Under the pieces are notes generated by a model that ran no database searches, was not told the origin of the DNA, and saw only the letters and a list, made by a program, of their open reading frames with translations. Shown one piece after another: positions 9,637-18,385 of a stretch of 64,000 nt of DNA. The DNA comes from an uncultured Prevotella sp. (lineage in GTDB: Bacteria; Bacteroidota; Bacteroidia; Bacteroidales; Bacteroidaceae): positions 4,286-68,285 of the forward strand of contig URCI01000009.1 in the NCBI GenBank assembly GCA_900546345.1, written 5' to 3'. The position numbers were made by a program, and so were the translations under genes. Each line of letters begins with the position of its first letter. Position 1 is the stretch's first letter.

Positions 9637-9677
9637 GTGACAGAATTAGACTTCCTACAAAATCATACAATCAGACA

Positions 9678-10943
9678 ATGGATACAAAACATATACACAT
9701 CAGTGATTATAATTACGACTTGCCAGACAGCCGCATTGCCAAGTTCCCATTGAAGGAACGCGACCACAGCAAGTTGTTGATCTACGACCGCGGAACGGTC
9801 GGAGAAGATATTTTCTACCATCTTCCAGCGCATCTGCCCTCAGGTGCATTGATGGTTTTCAACAATACACGTGTCATCCAGGCCCGTATGCATTTCCGCA
9901 AAGAGACGGGGGCGCTCATCGAGGTCTTCCTGATGGAGCCGGCAGAGCCCGCCGATTATGAGCAGATGTTCCAGACCACGCAGAAATGCAGTTGGCTTTG
10001 CATGGTGGGAAACCTGAAGAAATGGAAAGAGGGCACGTTGCGCCGTGACTTTGAGATCAAAGGCCATAAGCTCACCCTCAACGCCACTATGGACCGCAGC
10101 AAGACGGCCGAGAAGAGTGGCGGCACCAACTATTGGGTGGACTTTGAGTGGGACAACAGTCAGATCAACTTTGCTGATATCCTTGAGGCAGTCGGCGAGT
10201 TGCCCATTCCGCCGTATCTCAATCGCGAGACACAGGAAAGCGACAAGACCACCTATCAGACCGTATACTCCAAGATCAAGGGCAGTGTGGCTGCTCCGAC
10301 GGCAGGACTTCATTTCACCGACCGCGTCCTCAAGGATCTCGACGCCCATGGCATTGTGCGTGATGAGGTGACGCTGCATGTCGGTGCAGGCACATTCAAG
10401 CCAGTCAAGTCGGTTGAGATCGAGGGACACAATATGCACACAGAGTATATCGTAGTGCACCGCCATACCTTTGAGCATCTTCTTGCGCATCACTGCCGGG
10501 CGATCGCCGTGGGAACGACCAGCGTTCGCACCCTGGAGAGCCTTTACTATATGGGTGTGAAGGCCTTGTCCAATCCGTCGATCAGTGAGGAGGAGCTCCA
10601 TGTCAACCAATGGGAGCCCTATGATCTGCCGCACGACGAGCAAGGTCTCGTCATCCTTGACGGAAAGAGCGTCAGTGTAGAGGCAGCCATTCAAGCGCTT
10701 CTTGACTATCTCGACCGTGACGGCCTCGAAGCGCTGCACTCCAGCACGCAGATCATCATCGCACCGGGATATACCTATAAAATTGTGAAGATGCTCATTA
10801 CCAATTTCCATCAGCCTCAGAGCACACTCTTGTTGTTGGTCAGTGCCTTTCTCCATGGCGATTGGCGCAAGGTCTATGACTATGCGCTCAGTCATGACTT
10901 CCGCTTCCTGAGCTATGGTGATTCCAGTTTGTTAAAAGTTTAA
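9678..10943 (+). CDS. queA: S-adenosylmethionine:tRNA ribosyltransferase-isomerase, long form
   Basis: A QueA family protein that transfers and isomerises the ribose of S-adenosylmethionine onto 7-aminomethyl-7-deazaguanine in tRNA to make epoxyqueuosine. Family motifs are present: NNTRVIQAR, AAPTAGLHFT, HVGAGTFKPV, VGTTSVRTLES and TNFHQPQSTLLLLVSAF. At 421 residues it is longer than the usual 340-360, chiefly from an insertion of about 40 residues after VGTTSVRTLES. Bacteroidetes often encode such a long paralogue, so the function may differ from canonical QueA. It ends four bases before the Smr gene. Confidence 0.82.
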   Translation: MDTKHIHISDYNYDLPDSRIAKFPLKERDHSKLLIYDRGTVGEDIFYHLPAHLPSGALMVFNNTRVIQARMHFRKETGALIEVFLMEPAEPADYEQMFQTTQKCSWLCMVGNLKKWKEGTLRRDFEIKGHKLTLNATMDRSKTAEKSGGTNYWVDFEWDNSQINFADILEAVGELPIPPYLNRETQESDKTTYQTVYSKIKGSVAAPTAGLHFTDRVLKDLDAHGIVRDEVTLHVGAGTFKPVKSVEIEGHNMHTEYIVVHRHTFEHLLAHHCRAIAVGTTSVRTLESLYYMGVKALSNPSISEEELHVNQWEPYDLPHDEQGLVILDGKSVSVEAAIQALLDYLDRDGLEALHSSTQIIIAPGYTYKIVKMLITNFHQPQSTLLLLVSAFLHGDWRKVYDYALSHDFRFLSYGDSSLLKV

Positions 10944-10947
10944 GTGT

Positions 10948-12174
10948 ATGAAGATAGGAGACAAAGTTAGTTTTCTCAGTGAGGTCGGCGGCGGAAAGGT
11001 GGCCGGTTTCCAAGGCAAGAATATCGTATTGGTCGAGGACGAGGATGGTTTCCAGATCCCGATGCCCGTCAATGAGGTCGTCGTCGTTCGGCAGGACGAC
11101 TACACCACTGCCAATGTCATCAACAAACGTGCTGAGGCAGAGGAGCACCGTGCACAGGAGACTCCGTTAAACCGCGGCAGCCGGTCAGTGAAAGCTATGA
11201 TGCAGGATGGCCAGGACGAGGAAGTGGACATGACCATAGAAGACACCGTTGACGACACGAAAGAGGTGACCTACCGTCCACAGGCTGTGGAGCGCAAGGG
11301 CGGCAACCAACTTTCGGCCTATCTCGCCTTTGTTCCGGATGATGTCAAGGAACTCATCAACAATCCACGCTTCACCGTGAACCTCGTCAATGACTGCAAC
11401 TATTACCTCAAGTACACCTATCTCCAGGCCGAAGGCAACAGTTGGACGGTGCTCTCTGAGGGTGAGGTAGAACCCAACACCGTGCTGATGCTCGGTGAGC
11501 TCGGGCGAGAGGATGTCAATCACCTCGATCGTGTAGCCGTGCAGCTCATTGCCTATAAACGAGATAAGTCCTTTATTCTCAAGCCTACGGTCGACGTGCA
11601 ACTGCGTATCGATCCTGTGAAGTTCTACAAGGTGCACACAATGACAGTGACCGACTTTTTTGAAGCGCCTTGTCTGCTCTACACGCTCGTAGAGAACGAC
11701 AAAGTCGCCCGGCCACTGGTATTGGACGCCAAGAAACTCAAGGAAGAGATGTACGCCGGCAAACCGCAGGACAGCGACAGGCAGGCACCTACCGCCCGTC
11801 AGCGCGAGCAACTCGTTAGCAGATATACCGACGACCAAACCAAGGGCAACAAACGCAACTCTCCTTACATCCGCCACCGGGGGCTTGATGACGCCCTCGT
11901 CGTCGATCTCCATGCAGAAGAGATCCTTGACAGCACACAGGGAATGAAGCCCGGTGAGATTCTCGACTATCAGCTCAAGATCTTCCGCGACACGATGAAC
12001 AGCCATCTCGCCCATAAAGGACAGAAGATCGTGTTTATCCATGGCAAGGGCGAGGGTGTGCTGCGACGTGCCATCATCAATGATCTCACCTACCGCTACA
12101 AAAAATGTACCTACCAGGACGCTTCGTTCCAGGAATATGGCTACGGAGCGACGATGGTCACCATCAATTCTTAA
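10948..12174 (+). CDS. DUF2027 and Smr domain protein
   Basis: A 408-residue protein with an N-terminal small beta domain beginning MKIGDKVSFLSEVGGG, a central DUF2027 beta domain (about 110-250), and a C-terminal Smr domain (about 330-408) with the DLHAEE and HGKGEG motifs. Smr domains bind or nick nucleic acid and are also found at the end of MutS2, but no MutS ATPase part is present here. The role is unknown; a function in RNA or DNA handling is inferred from Smr alone. Translation is probably coupled to queA, four bases upstream. Confidence 0.87.
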   Translation: MKIGDKVSFLSEVGGGKVAGFQGKNIVLVEDEDGFQIPMPVNEVVVVRQDDYTTANVINKRAEAEEHRAQETPLNRGSRSVKAMMQDGQDEEVDMTIEDTVDDTKEVTYRPQAVERKGGNQLSAYLAFVPDDVKELINNPRFTVNLVNDCNYYLKYTYLQAEGNSWTVLSEGEVEPNTVLMLGELGREDVNHLDRVAVQLIAYKRDKSFILKPTVDVQLRIDPVKFYKVHTMTVTDFFEAPCLLYTLVENDKVARPLVLDAKKLKEEMYAGKPQDSDRQAPTARQREQLVSRYTDDQTKGNKRNSPYIRHRGLDDALVVDLHAEEILDSTQGMKPGEILDYQLKIFRDTMNSHLAHKGQKIVFIHGKGEGVLRRAIINDLTYRYKKCTYQDASFQEYGYGATMVTINS

Positions 12175-12185
12175 ACCAGACAAAG

Positions 12186-14126
12186 ATGAAATACGGTTAT
12201 ATCAAGGTGGCTTCGGCTGTGCCAGAGGTCAGTGTTGCCAACTGCAGTGCCAACGTCAAGCACATCGAGTCGCTCATTGCCCAAGCCGAGGGGCAGGGCG
12301 TGGAGATCATCGTCTTCCCGGAGTTGTGCATTACCGGCTACACTTGTCAGGATCTCTTCCGGCAGCATCTCTTGCTTGATGCTGCCGAGGTGGCTGTCAT
12401 GCGCCTGCTGGAATTCACCACCCAACTCGACATCATTGCCATCGTCGGGGCGCCCGTGGCCGTGGGAGACCTGTTGCTCAACTGTGCCATCGTCATTCAG
12501 AAAGGCCATGTGCTGGGTATCGTGCCGAAGACCTACTTGCCCAATTACAGTGAGTTCTACGAGAAACGTTGGTTTGCCTCCGCACAGGATCTCCGTCCGT
12601 GCACGTTCCACTTTGCGGGTCACTCCGTTTCCATCACCTCCACGCCACAGCTCTTCCGCACGATGGACGGTGCCACCTTTGGTGTGGAGATCTGTGAGGA
12701 TGTGTGGGCACCAACGCCGCCCAGCAACCATCTCGCGCTGGCCGGGGCCGACATCATCTTCAATCTCAGTGCCAGCGACGAGCTCATTGGCAAACACGAC
12801 TACTTGATGAGTCTGCTCAGCAACCAGAGTGCGCGTACCATGAGCGGATATGTCTACAGCAGTGCAGGTTTCGGCGAGAGCACACAAGACGTAGTCTATG
12901 GCGGCAATGCTCTGATCTATGAAAACGGCAAACTGCTGGCCGAGGGAGAACGCTTCGCTTTGCAGCCACAGATCAAGACGGCACAGATCGATGTGGAGTA
13001 TCTGCGGTCGGAACGTCGCATGAATACCACCTTTGTCAATGCCCAGCGCCGGATGATCCAAGAGGATATCCGCGTGGTGGACGCAGACGCTGTTGATCAT
13101 CACGACTTTGTCTTGGAGCGCACCATCAACCCCCATCCTTTCATTCCGCAAAGTGGCGACATGGAGCGATCCTGCAATGAGATCTTCTCCATACAAGTGA
13201 TGGGACTCGCACGCCGCATTGTCCACACCCACGCCAAGACGGTGATCGTCGGCGTCAGCGGTGGACTGGACTCCACTCTGGCATTGCTGGTCTGCGTCAA
13301 GACGTTTGACAAGCTCGGCATGGACCGTAAGGGCATTGTCGGCGTCACCATGCCGGGCTTCGGAACGACCGACCGTACTTATCACAACGCCATCAGTTTG
13401 ATGACATCGCTCGGTGTCACCATCCGGGAAATCAGCATTGCCAAGAGCGTCACCCAACACTTCGAGGACATCGGGCACGATATTGCCGTACACGACGTCA
13501 CTTATGAAAACGGACAAGCACGCGAGCGCACGCAGATCCTCATGGATCTTTCCAATCAGCTCGGCGGTCTGGTCATCGGCACCGGCGACCTCTCTGAGCT
13601 GGCACTGGGATGGGCCACCTACAACGGTGACCATATGAGCATGTATGGCGTCAACGCTTCCATACCGAAGACACTCATCAAATATCTCGTGGAATTCGTG
13701 GCGAAGACAGTCGATGACAAGAGTGCTTCCACGCTCTTCGACATTATCGCTACACCCATCTCGCCCGAGCTGATACCGGCCGACGAGCATGGCAATATCA
13801 AGCAAAAGACGGAGGACCTCGTAGGCCCCTATGAATTGCACGACTTCTTCCTGTATTACTTCCTGCGCTGTGGCTTCAGTCCGCGCAAGATCTACATGTT
13901 GGCCTGCCACGTCTTCGATGGTACGCATCCGCAGGAAGGCGTTGCCATCTATTCCGACGACACGATCCGTCACTGGCTCCGCACGTTCTGCCGCCGCTTC
14001 TTTGCCCAGCAGTTCAAGCGCTCCTGCCTGCCCGACGGCCCCAAGGTCGGTTCGGTGAGTCTCAGCCCGCGTGGCGATTGGCGTATGCCGAGCGACGCGC
14101 AGTCCGATATGTGGCTTGAGGAGTAA
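12186..14126 (+). CDS. nadE: glutamine-dependent NAD+ synthetase
   Basis: A two-domain enzyme that makes NAD+ from deamido-NAD+, ATP and glutamine in the cytoplasm. The N-terminal nitrilase-type glutaminase has the Glu-Lys-Cys triad E46 (FPELC), K115 (PKTYLPNY) and C170 (VEICEDVW). The C-terminal synthetase has the P-loop SGGLDS near 358-363 and the GVNASIPKTL segment. The 646-residue length is typical of the eukaryote-like glutaminase-fused form. I start it at ATG 12186, eleven nt after the Smr gene; an upstream in-frame extension would overlap that gene and lacks homology. Confidence 0.95.
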   Translation: MKYGYIKVASAVPEVSVANCSANVKHIESLIAQAEGQGVEIIVFPELCITGYTCQDLFRQHLLLDAAEVAVMRLLEFTTQLDIIAIVGAPVAVGDLLLNCAIVIQKGHVLGIVPKTYLPNYSEFYEKRWFASAQDLRPCTFHFAGHSVSITSTPQLFRTMDGATFGVEICEDVWAPTPPSNHLALAGADIIFNLSASDELIGKHDYLMSLLSNQSARTMSGYVYSSAGFGESTQDVVYGGNALIYENGKLLAEGERFALQPQIKTAQIDVEYLRSERRMNTTFVNAQRRMIQEDIRVVDADAVDHHDFVLERTINPHPFIPQSGDMERSCNEIFSIQVMGLARRIVHTHAKTVIVGVSGGLDSTLALLVCVKTFDKLGMDRKGIVGVTMPGFGTTDRTYHNAISLMTSLGVTIREISIAKSVTQHFEDIGHDIAVHDVTYENGQARERTQILMDLSNQLGGLVIGTGDLSELALGWATYNGDHMSMYGVNASIPKTLIKYLVEFVAKTVDDKSASTLFDIIATPISPELIPADEHGNIKQKTEDLVGPYELHDFFLYYFLRCGFSPRKIYMLACHVFDGTHPQEGVAIYSDDTIRHWLRTFCRRFFAQQFKRSCLPDGPKVGSVSLSPRGDWRMPSDAQSDMWLEE

Positions 14127-14183
14127 GCGCCTCTTCACGCTTCATCGTAGGAGAACCGAGACATTTCTTATCAAGAAACGATC

Positions 14184-14227
14184 AAGCCCCGGACGCATCC
14201 TTTTGATGTGCCCGGGGCTTTGTTTGT
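14184..14227 (+). terminator. Rho-independent terminator after nadE
   Basis: Perfect nine-base arms AAGCCCCGG (14184-14192) and CCGGGGCTT (14212-14220) with partly paired inner bases, followed by a T-rich run (TTGTTTGTTT). It lies between nadE and the convergent lipoprotein gene. Confidence 0.85.
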
Positions 14228-14292
14228 TTATGTTGTTGTGTTGATTGGCTACAGATCTACGGCCCAACGTTTGTGATTCCTACAAATCCTGC

Positions 14293-14901
14293 TTAGTTGT
14301 GGAAGTAGAACATGGCCACACGCGTGCTTGTGAGCAGGTTGGTGGGATTGGTTTTGCCATCGGCATCGAGATAAATGCCGCCACAGCCTATCTGACAGAG
14401 GATGTTTTTGCTGCCCTTGGCCCCAAGTGAGTAGGGATAGCCAGAGTAGAAGGCCAGTGTGATCTTGTGTGGTGTGCCGTCAACGACGGTGGTGAAAGAC
14501 AAGGTCTGCGGGAAGATGAGGAACTGTACGGGGGAGAGCTGATAGAAATAAGTATTGCATTTCAGCTGCAGAGCAGGCGCTGCATCCAGACAAGCCTTTG
14601 CTGTGGCATCCGCAACAAAGTGCGCCAGCGAGTTGACATGGAAGTTGTCGATATACAGCGTGGAGTCGTTGGCGAAGTTGGCCCGGCTCGGCACAGAGTC
14701 ATACTTGGCGGAAGTTGCAGAGAAGATGGAGTCGAGATAGACCAACTGGCCATCGTGGCTGCCGGCAACAGCCTGGTAGGCACTGTGTTGCTCGGCCGGA
14801 GTCAGTCCCGAGTTGTTGTCGTCGTCATCATTCATGCATGATGTCATGGTCAGTGCTGCGAACAAGCACAGCAACAGCGTAAAGATTGAAGTTTTTTTCA
14901 T
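14293..14901 (-). CDS. lipoprotein, possibly DUF4840
   Basis: A 202-residue exported lipoprotein: hydrophobic signal segment, lipobox MTSC with C22, then an Asp/Asn-rich stretch NDDDDNN right after the cysteine, as in many surface lipoproteins of Bacteroidetes. The rest is a beta-rich domain I recognise only loosely as DUF4840; no catalytic motif is visible. It has its own -7 promoter box at 14946-14953 and is separated from the upstream small membrane protein by a terminator, so it looks monocistronic. Function unknown. Confidence 0.8.
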   Translation of the reverse strand: MKKTSIFTLLLCLFAALTMTSCMNDDDDNNSGLTPAEQHSAYQAVAGSHDGQLVYLDSIFSATSAKYDSVPSRANFANDSTLYIDNFHVNSLAHFVADATAKACLDAAPALQLKCNTYFYQLSPVQFLIFPQTLSFTTVVDGTPHKITLAFYSGYPYSLGAKGSKNILCQIGCGGIYLDADGKTNPTNLLTSTRVAMFYFHN

Positions 14902-14945
14902 TTCTTTGTTTTATTATTGACTGATATGTTTCTAATGATCAAATG

Positions 14946-14953
14946 CAAAGTTA
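14946..14953 (-). promoter_or_regulatory. promoter -7 box of the lipoprotein gene
   Basis: Read on the minus strand this is TAACTTTG, a full match to TAnnTTTG, 44 nt before the lipoprotein start. No clear -33 TTG was found. Confidence 0.55.
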
Positions 14954-14977
14954 GGGAAAAACTTGCATGTTGGGCAG

Positions 14978-15026
14978 AAAAAAAACAAAAAAATCCGTCC
15001 ACTCAGCATTCAACTCAGTGGACGGA
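14978..15026 (-). terminator. terminator after the poly-His gene
   Basis: Ten-base perfect arms TCCGTCCACT (14994-15003) and AGTGGACGGA (15017-15026). On the minus strand the stem is followed by a long U-rich run (the A-rich + strand at 14978-14993), a strong intrinsic terminator. Confidence 0.85.
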
Positions 15027-15055
15027 CTTTGTTTTCTACTCTTTTTTGGGGTCAA

Positions 15056-15277
15056 TTATTCTGTTGTATAGATCCAGTAGACAAATGCTACGATCGCGAT
15101 GGCAGCAATGGTGAGAACGAAGAACAGGATTTTCTCCGTCTCGTTTTTTATTTTGATGCTGCGGAGCGCCCGCCTTTTTGTCACCTCCGACTCATCGACA
15201 TGGTGATGGTGGTGATGATGGTGATGATGAGTCGATACTGTTGAAGTTGTGGATTCTTTTTCTTGTATTGAAGTCAT
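15056..15277 (-). CDS. small membrane protein with a deca-histidine tract
   Basis: A 73-residue protein not recognised as a named family. Residues 1-16 are Ser/Thr-rich, 17-26 are ten consecutive histidines (15200-15229, mixed CAT and CAC codons), 28-49 are charged, and 50-70 form one membrane helix ending WIYTTE. With no signal peptide, the His-rich N-terminus probably lies in the cytoplasm. It starts 12 nt after the porin stop, so the two share a transcript, and a strong terminator follows. Metal binding by the histidines is inference. Mixed His codons and operon placement argue for a genuine gene. Confidence 0.72.
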   Translation of the reverse strand: MTSIQEKESTTSTVSTHHHHHHHHHHVDESEVTKRRALRSIKIKNETEKILFFVLTIAAIAIVAFVYWIYTTE

Positions 15278-15289
15278 GCAAATTTGAGT

Positions 15290-16411
15290 TTAAAAACGGA
15301 AGTCGAGCTGCACGTCAATCATGTTGTAGTTGGATTTTGCCAGCGTTCGGTCATTGATGCGCATGTACTCCGCGTTGAGTTGTACATTCTTATTGAAAAG
15401 ATAGTTAAAACCTGCTTCATATTGTGTGCGGCTCGATCCCCATTCCGCAGCCTTGCGATAGAGATCATAGCGGGCCTTGGCATACAGCTTCTTGCTCACC
15501 ACAGGAGCGATGACGAGTGCGTAGTAAGCATCGGCCTTGTTGCCGATAGCCTCGTTGACGGTGCAGTCGCTCGTGCTGTTGCTGTTGCTTTCTGAGACTT
15601 TGAAAGCCTTGCCGGTGGAGTGAACATATTCTGTGCGGAAAGTCCAGTCACTGACTTTGTATTCTCCGGAGATGGCGTAGCGGTGCTGCGGCAATTTGCG
15701 TACTTCGCTCTTGTGCTCGCCGCTCTCGTCGGTCCAGTTGCCTTTGCGGGCATAGGAACCTTCGCTACCAAAGACACCGATGCGCATGCCTTCGACGGGC
15801 ATCACCCAAATGCCGCCGATGAGATCTTTCTGCTGGTCGACATCCTTGGTGTTGATGCCTTGGCCATTGTACACGCCTACCTGATAATGCAGCAAGTTGC
15901 GCTTCTGAGCGTTGGGCAGGAAGTCGCCCTGCACCTGCACGCCGATGTCACGCCCGTTGCTGGCTTTGACACCACTGCGGTCGGAGAAATAGCAGAGCTT
16001 GTTGATGGCCTGAGAGTAGCTGAAGAAGCCTTGATCAATGGGGTGCATAGGATTTTCAAAGGTAAATGCACGCTTGAACTGTCCTACTTTCACTTTGAAA
16101 AAACTATATTTCTGCCATTCCGTGAACGCGTCTACCACACGGGGTGAGTTGCCCAAGGTCGAGGTGTTGCCGTTGAACTGCAACTGCACCTTCCAGTACC
16201 AGTCGTGCTGGATGCGTCCCTCCAACGCGATTCGACCCAGTCGCAGGTTGAATGAGTTGGACTTTGCGTTGTCTTGGTCGCTATATTGATATTGTGTCAT
16301 CACATAGCCCGAGAGCTTGATGTCGTTGATCCATTGCGGCAACTTTGTTTCGGCATGGGCAGCAGTCGCCAGACTCAATGCTGACAATGCCACAGCAAAA
16401 AGTTTTTTCAT
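15290..16411 (-). CDS. outer membrane porin, phosphate-selective O/P type
   Basis: A 373-residue porin. It has a signal peptide (about 1-20, cleaved after AAHA), repeated amphipathic beta strands with aromatic girdles, and a C-terminal strand ending in phenylalanine (VQLDFRF), the signal for outer membrane beta-barrel insertion. The N-terminal part (SGYVMTQYQYSDQD, RLGRIALEGRIQHDWYWKVQLQF) fits the Porin_O_P family. Substrate may be phosphate or another anion; the family is broad. It is the first gene of a two-gene operon with the poly-His membrane protein. Confidence 0.85.
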   Translation of the reverse strand: MKKLFAVALSALSLATAAHAETKLPQWINDIKLSGYVMTQYQYSDQDNAKSNSFNLRLGRIALEGRIQHDWYWKVQLQFNGNTSTLGNSPRVVDAFTEWQKYSFFKVKVGQFKRAFTFENPMHPIDQGFFSYSQAINKLCYFSDRSGVKASNGRDIGVQVQGDFLPNAQKRNLLHYQVGVYNGQGINTKDVDQQKDLIGGIWVMPVEGMRIGVFGSEGSYARKGNWTDESGEHKSEVRKLPQHRYAISGEYKVSDWTFRTEYVHSTGKAFKVSESNSNSTSDCTVNEAIGNKADAYYALVIAPVVSKKLYAKARYDLYRKAAEWGSSRTQYEAGFNYLFNKNVQLNAEYMRINDRTLAKSNYNMIDVQLDFRF

Positions 16412-16505
16412 ATTTTCGTTTTTTTATGTCTCTTTTGATTCAGACCCCTATGCTCAATCAATCGGCGTGGAAGCGCCTTGGTTATCAATAAGCTGATAAT
16501 CTTTG

Positions 16506-16513
16506 CAAAAATA
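16506..16513 (-). promoter_or_regulatory. promoter -7 box of the porin operon
   Basis: On the minus strand this reads TATTTTTG, matching TAnnTTTG, about 95 nt before the porin start. The intervening leader includes a GGCG/CGCC-flanked small stem. No convincing -33 box. Confidence 0.5.
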
Positions 16514-16582
16514 GCTAAATAATATGAGGTTTGCACGTTCTTATTAAAATATTTTTTCAAGAGTAGAAAAAAACTATTTTTC

Positions 16583-16615
16583 TTTTGGAAGTATCGAATA
16601 TTTATCGTACCTTTG
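16583..16615 (+). promoter_or_regulatory. promoter of tRNA-Pro
   Basis: A textbook Bacteroidetes promoter: TTTTG at 16583-16587, a 20-nt spacer, and TACCTTTG at 16608-16615. The mature tRNA begins about 68 nt further on. Confidence 0.8.
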
Positions 16616-16683
16616 CACCCGCAATTCAGAAATCACTTTTTTGCTGATGCGAAGGCAAGGCAAGGTGAAAGAGAAAGAGCAAG

Positions 16684-16757
16684 CGGGGTGTAGCGCAGTC
16701 CGGTAGCGCTCCTGGTTTGGGACCAGGTGGTCGCAGGTTCGAATCCTGTCGCCCCGA
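16684..16757 (+). tRNA. tRNA-Pro (anticodon UGG)
   Basis: A complete cloverleaf. The acceptor stem CGGGGTG pairs with CGCCCCG (one G-U pair); the anticodon stem CCTGG/CCAGG encloses loop TTTGGGA, giving anticodon TGG for proline. The T arm contains GGTTCGAATCC. The discriminator base is A at 16757, and CCA is not encoded. Own promoter upstream and own terminator right after. Confidence 0.97.
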
Positions 16758-16761
16758 CACA

Positions 16762-16798
16762 GAAAAAGAGCTTCTCATTTTTTGAGAAGCTCTTTTTC
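16762..16798 (+). terminator. terminator after tRNA-Pro
   Basis: Perfect fifteen-base arms GAAAAAGAGCTTCTC (16762-16776) and GAGAAGCTCTTTTTC (16784-16798) with a T-rich loop. It works in either direction and may also end transcripts arriving from the gltD gene on the minus strand. Confidence 0.85.
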
Positions 16799-16931
16799 GT
16801 TGTATATACTGGATTTGATCGTTGTGCTTGCAGCACGCTTATGCCGTGCTTGCCCCATTCACACTCGTTTCGTGCATTGACCGCCTCTTGATGAGCCGGC
16901 GCCTGACGGGCAGAGGCTTATCTGGCGTGTG

Positions 16932-16958
16932 CCACCCCCTCGTTGAGAGAAGGGGTGG
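16932..16958 (-). other. GC-rich hairpin downstream of the gltD gene
   Basis: Seven-base arms CCACCCC (16932-16938) and GGGGTGG (16952-16958). There is no T-run, so it may be a processing or stability element, with termination left to the tRNA hairpin beyond it. Confidence 0.4.
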
Positions 16959-16973
16959 GTGTGAGAGACTTTT

Positions 16974-18311
16974 CTACTCTGCTTCTTCCCGCTTTTCGAT
17001 GTCCTGCATGAGTTTGAGGGCGTCGACATACTGTTCAATGCCCTGTGCCACCTCCTGTGCCGCTTTCATGGCGAGCACAACGGTCTGTGGCCGGTGCACG
17101 ACATCGCCGCCTGCGAAGACGCCGCGTCGGGTGGTCATGCCAAAGGGTCGGTCCAGGATCTTGACATAGCCTTTCTCGTCGACTTCGATGCCGTCGGTAG
17201 TGGACACGATGCGGTTGGCGGGTCGTGAGCCGATAGCCAGGAAGATGCGGTCAAAGTGTTCTTCGCGGTCGCCGTCCTCGGTGTGTATGGTCACACTGCC
17301 CAGTCGTCCGGGCTCACCGGCAATGAATTCTGTGACACTCGACTTCCACCAGAACTTCACGCCCTCATTGATGGCTTCGTCATACTCACTCTTGATGGCG
17401 GGCATCTCCTCCTGTGTGCGGCGGTAGATCACGGTCACGTCGGCACCTAAGCGAATGGCGGTGCGGGCTGCGTCCATGGCGACGTTGCCGCCGCCGATGA
17501 CGCCGACGCGCTCACCGGCCCGTAGCGGCACCATGTTGCGGGCGATGGCGCCTTCCTGGTAAGCATTGAACTGATGGAGCAGATAGGTCGACTGGCTCAC
17601 ACCGTGGAGTTTGGCGCCCGGCACGTCGTCCATGTTCTGTGGCACTGCCGTGCCTGTGCCCATGAAAATCGCATCGAAGCCATGGGCGAAGAGATAATCG
17701 ACGGTGATGCCATTCTCGCCCACCATGGTGTTGGTGATGAAGTTGACACCGAGCTCTGCAATCTTTTCGATCTCGGCTCTGACCACGGTCTTGGGCAGAC
17801 GATATTCGGGAATGCCAAACATCAGCACGCCGCCCGGCTCTTCCAATCCTTCATAGATCGTCACGCTGAAGCCCTTGCGTGCCAAGTTGCCGGCAACGGT
17901 CAGTCCGGCAGGTCCCGAACCGATGACAGCGATGTTGCCGCGTGTCTTCTGTGGCAGTTTCTCGCGCTGCAGGCGCATCGTGGTGTCGAAGTCGGCAATA
18001 AAGGCCTCCAGACTTCCGATCTTCACCGGGTTGCCCTTTTTGTTGAGTACGCAGTGGCCCTGGCATTGCTTCTCATGCGGACAGACACGTCCGCAGATGG
18101 CAGGGAGATTCGAGGTTTCGTTGATGATCGCCATAGCGTCTCCTAGATTGCCCTTGGACAGTTGATGGATAAAAGAGGGGATGTCGTTGCCGATGGGACA
18201 GCCCTTGCGGCACATGGGCACTTTGCAATGCAGGCAGCGCTTGGCTTCTGTGATAGCTTCCTGCATCGTCAATGGCTGCGGAGTGCTATAGTCGATTTGT
18301 TCTTTTTTCAT
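16974..18311 (-). CDS. gltD: glutamate synthase small subunit-like NAD(P) oxidoreductase
   Basis: A 445-residue FAD and NAD(P)-binding protein with an N-terminal 4Fe-4S region: cysteines 26, 29, 34, 38 and 73, 77, 83, 87. The FAD motif GSGPAG follows near 131 and a second nucleotide motif IGGGNVAMDAA near 270. This is the layout of GltD and of NfnB-type ferredoxin:NADP oxidoreductases. No glutamate synthase large subunit or NfnA-like gene is adjacent, so it works either with a distant partner or as the stand-alone homotetrameric form. It has its own promoter box at 18378-18385. Confidence 0.85.
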   Translation of the reverse strand: MKKEQIDYSTPQPLTMQEAITEAKRCLHCKVPMCRKGCPIGNDIPSFIHQLSKGNLGDAMAIINETSNLPAICGRVCPHEKQCQGHCVLNKKGNPVKIGSLEAFIADFDTTMRLQREKLPQKTRGNIAVIGSGPAGLTVAGNLARKGFSVTIYEGLEEPGGVLMFGIPEYRLPKTVVRAEIEKIAELGVNFITNTMVGENGITVDYLFAHGFDAIFMGTGTAVPQNMDDVPGAKLHGVSQSTYLLHQFNAYQEGAIARNMVPLRAGERVGVIGGGNVAMDAARTAIRLGADVTVIYRRTQEEMPAIKSEYDEAINEGVKFWWKSSVTEFIAGEPGRLGSVTIHTEDGDREEHFDRIFLAIGSRPANRIVSTTDGIEVDEKGYVKILDRPFGMTTRRGVFAGGDVVHRPQTVVLAMKAAQEVAQGIEQYVDALKLMQDIEKREEAE

Positions 18312-18377
18312 TTCTTTTTTGAAGTTGGGTTATTTAGGCATTAGCCATGAATGGTTTGTTTTGTTATATAGACATTA

Positions 18378-18385
18378 CAAAATTA
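18378..18385 (-). promoter_or_regulatory. promoter -7 box of the gltD gene
   Basis: On the minus strand this reads TAATTTTG, a full TAnnTTTG match, 66 nt before the start codon. Confidence 0.55.

Noticed and set aside
12171..14138. 655-codon open frame on the minus strand, opposite nadE
   Set aside because: It mirrors the full-length nadE gene, whose catalytic residues are all visible; the antisense translation has no recognisable domain and a composition typical of antisense frames.
15200..15229. deca-histidine tract considered as a cloning tag
   Set aside because: It is internal, flanked by native-looking sequence, uses mixed codons and lies in an operon with its own terminator in a chromosomal context.
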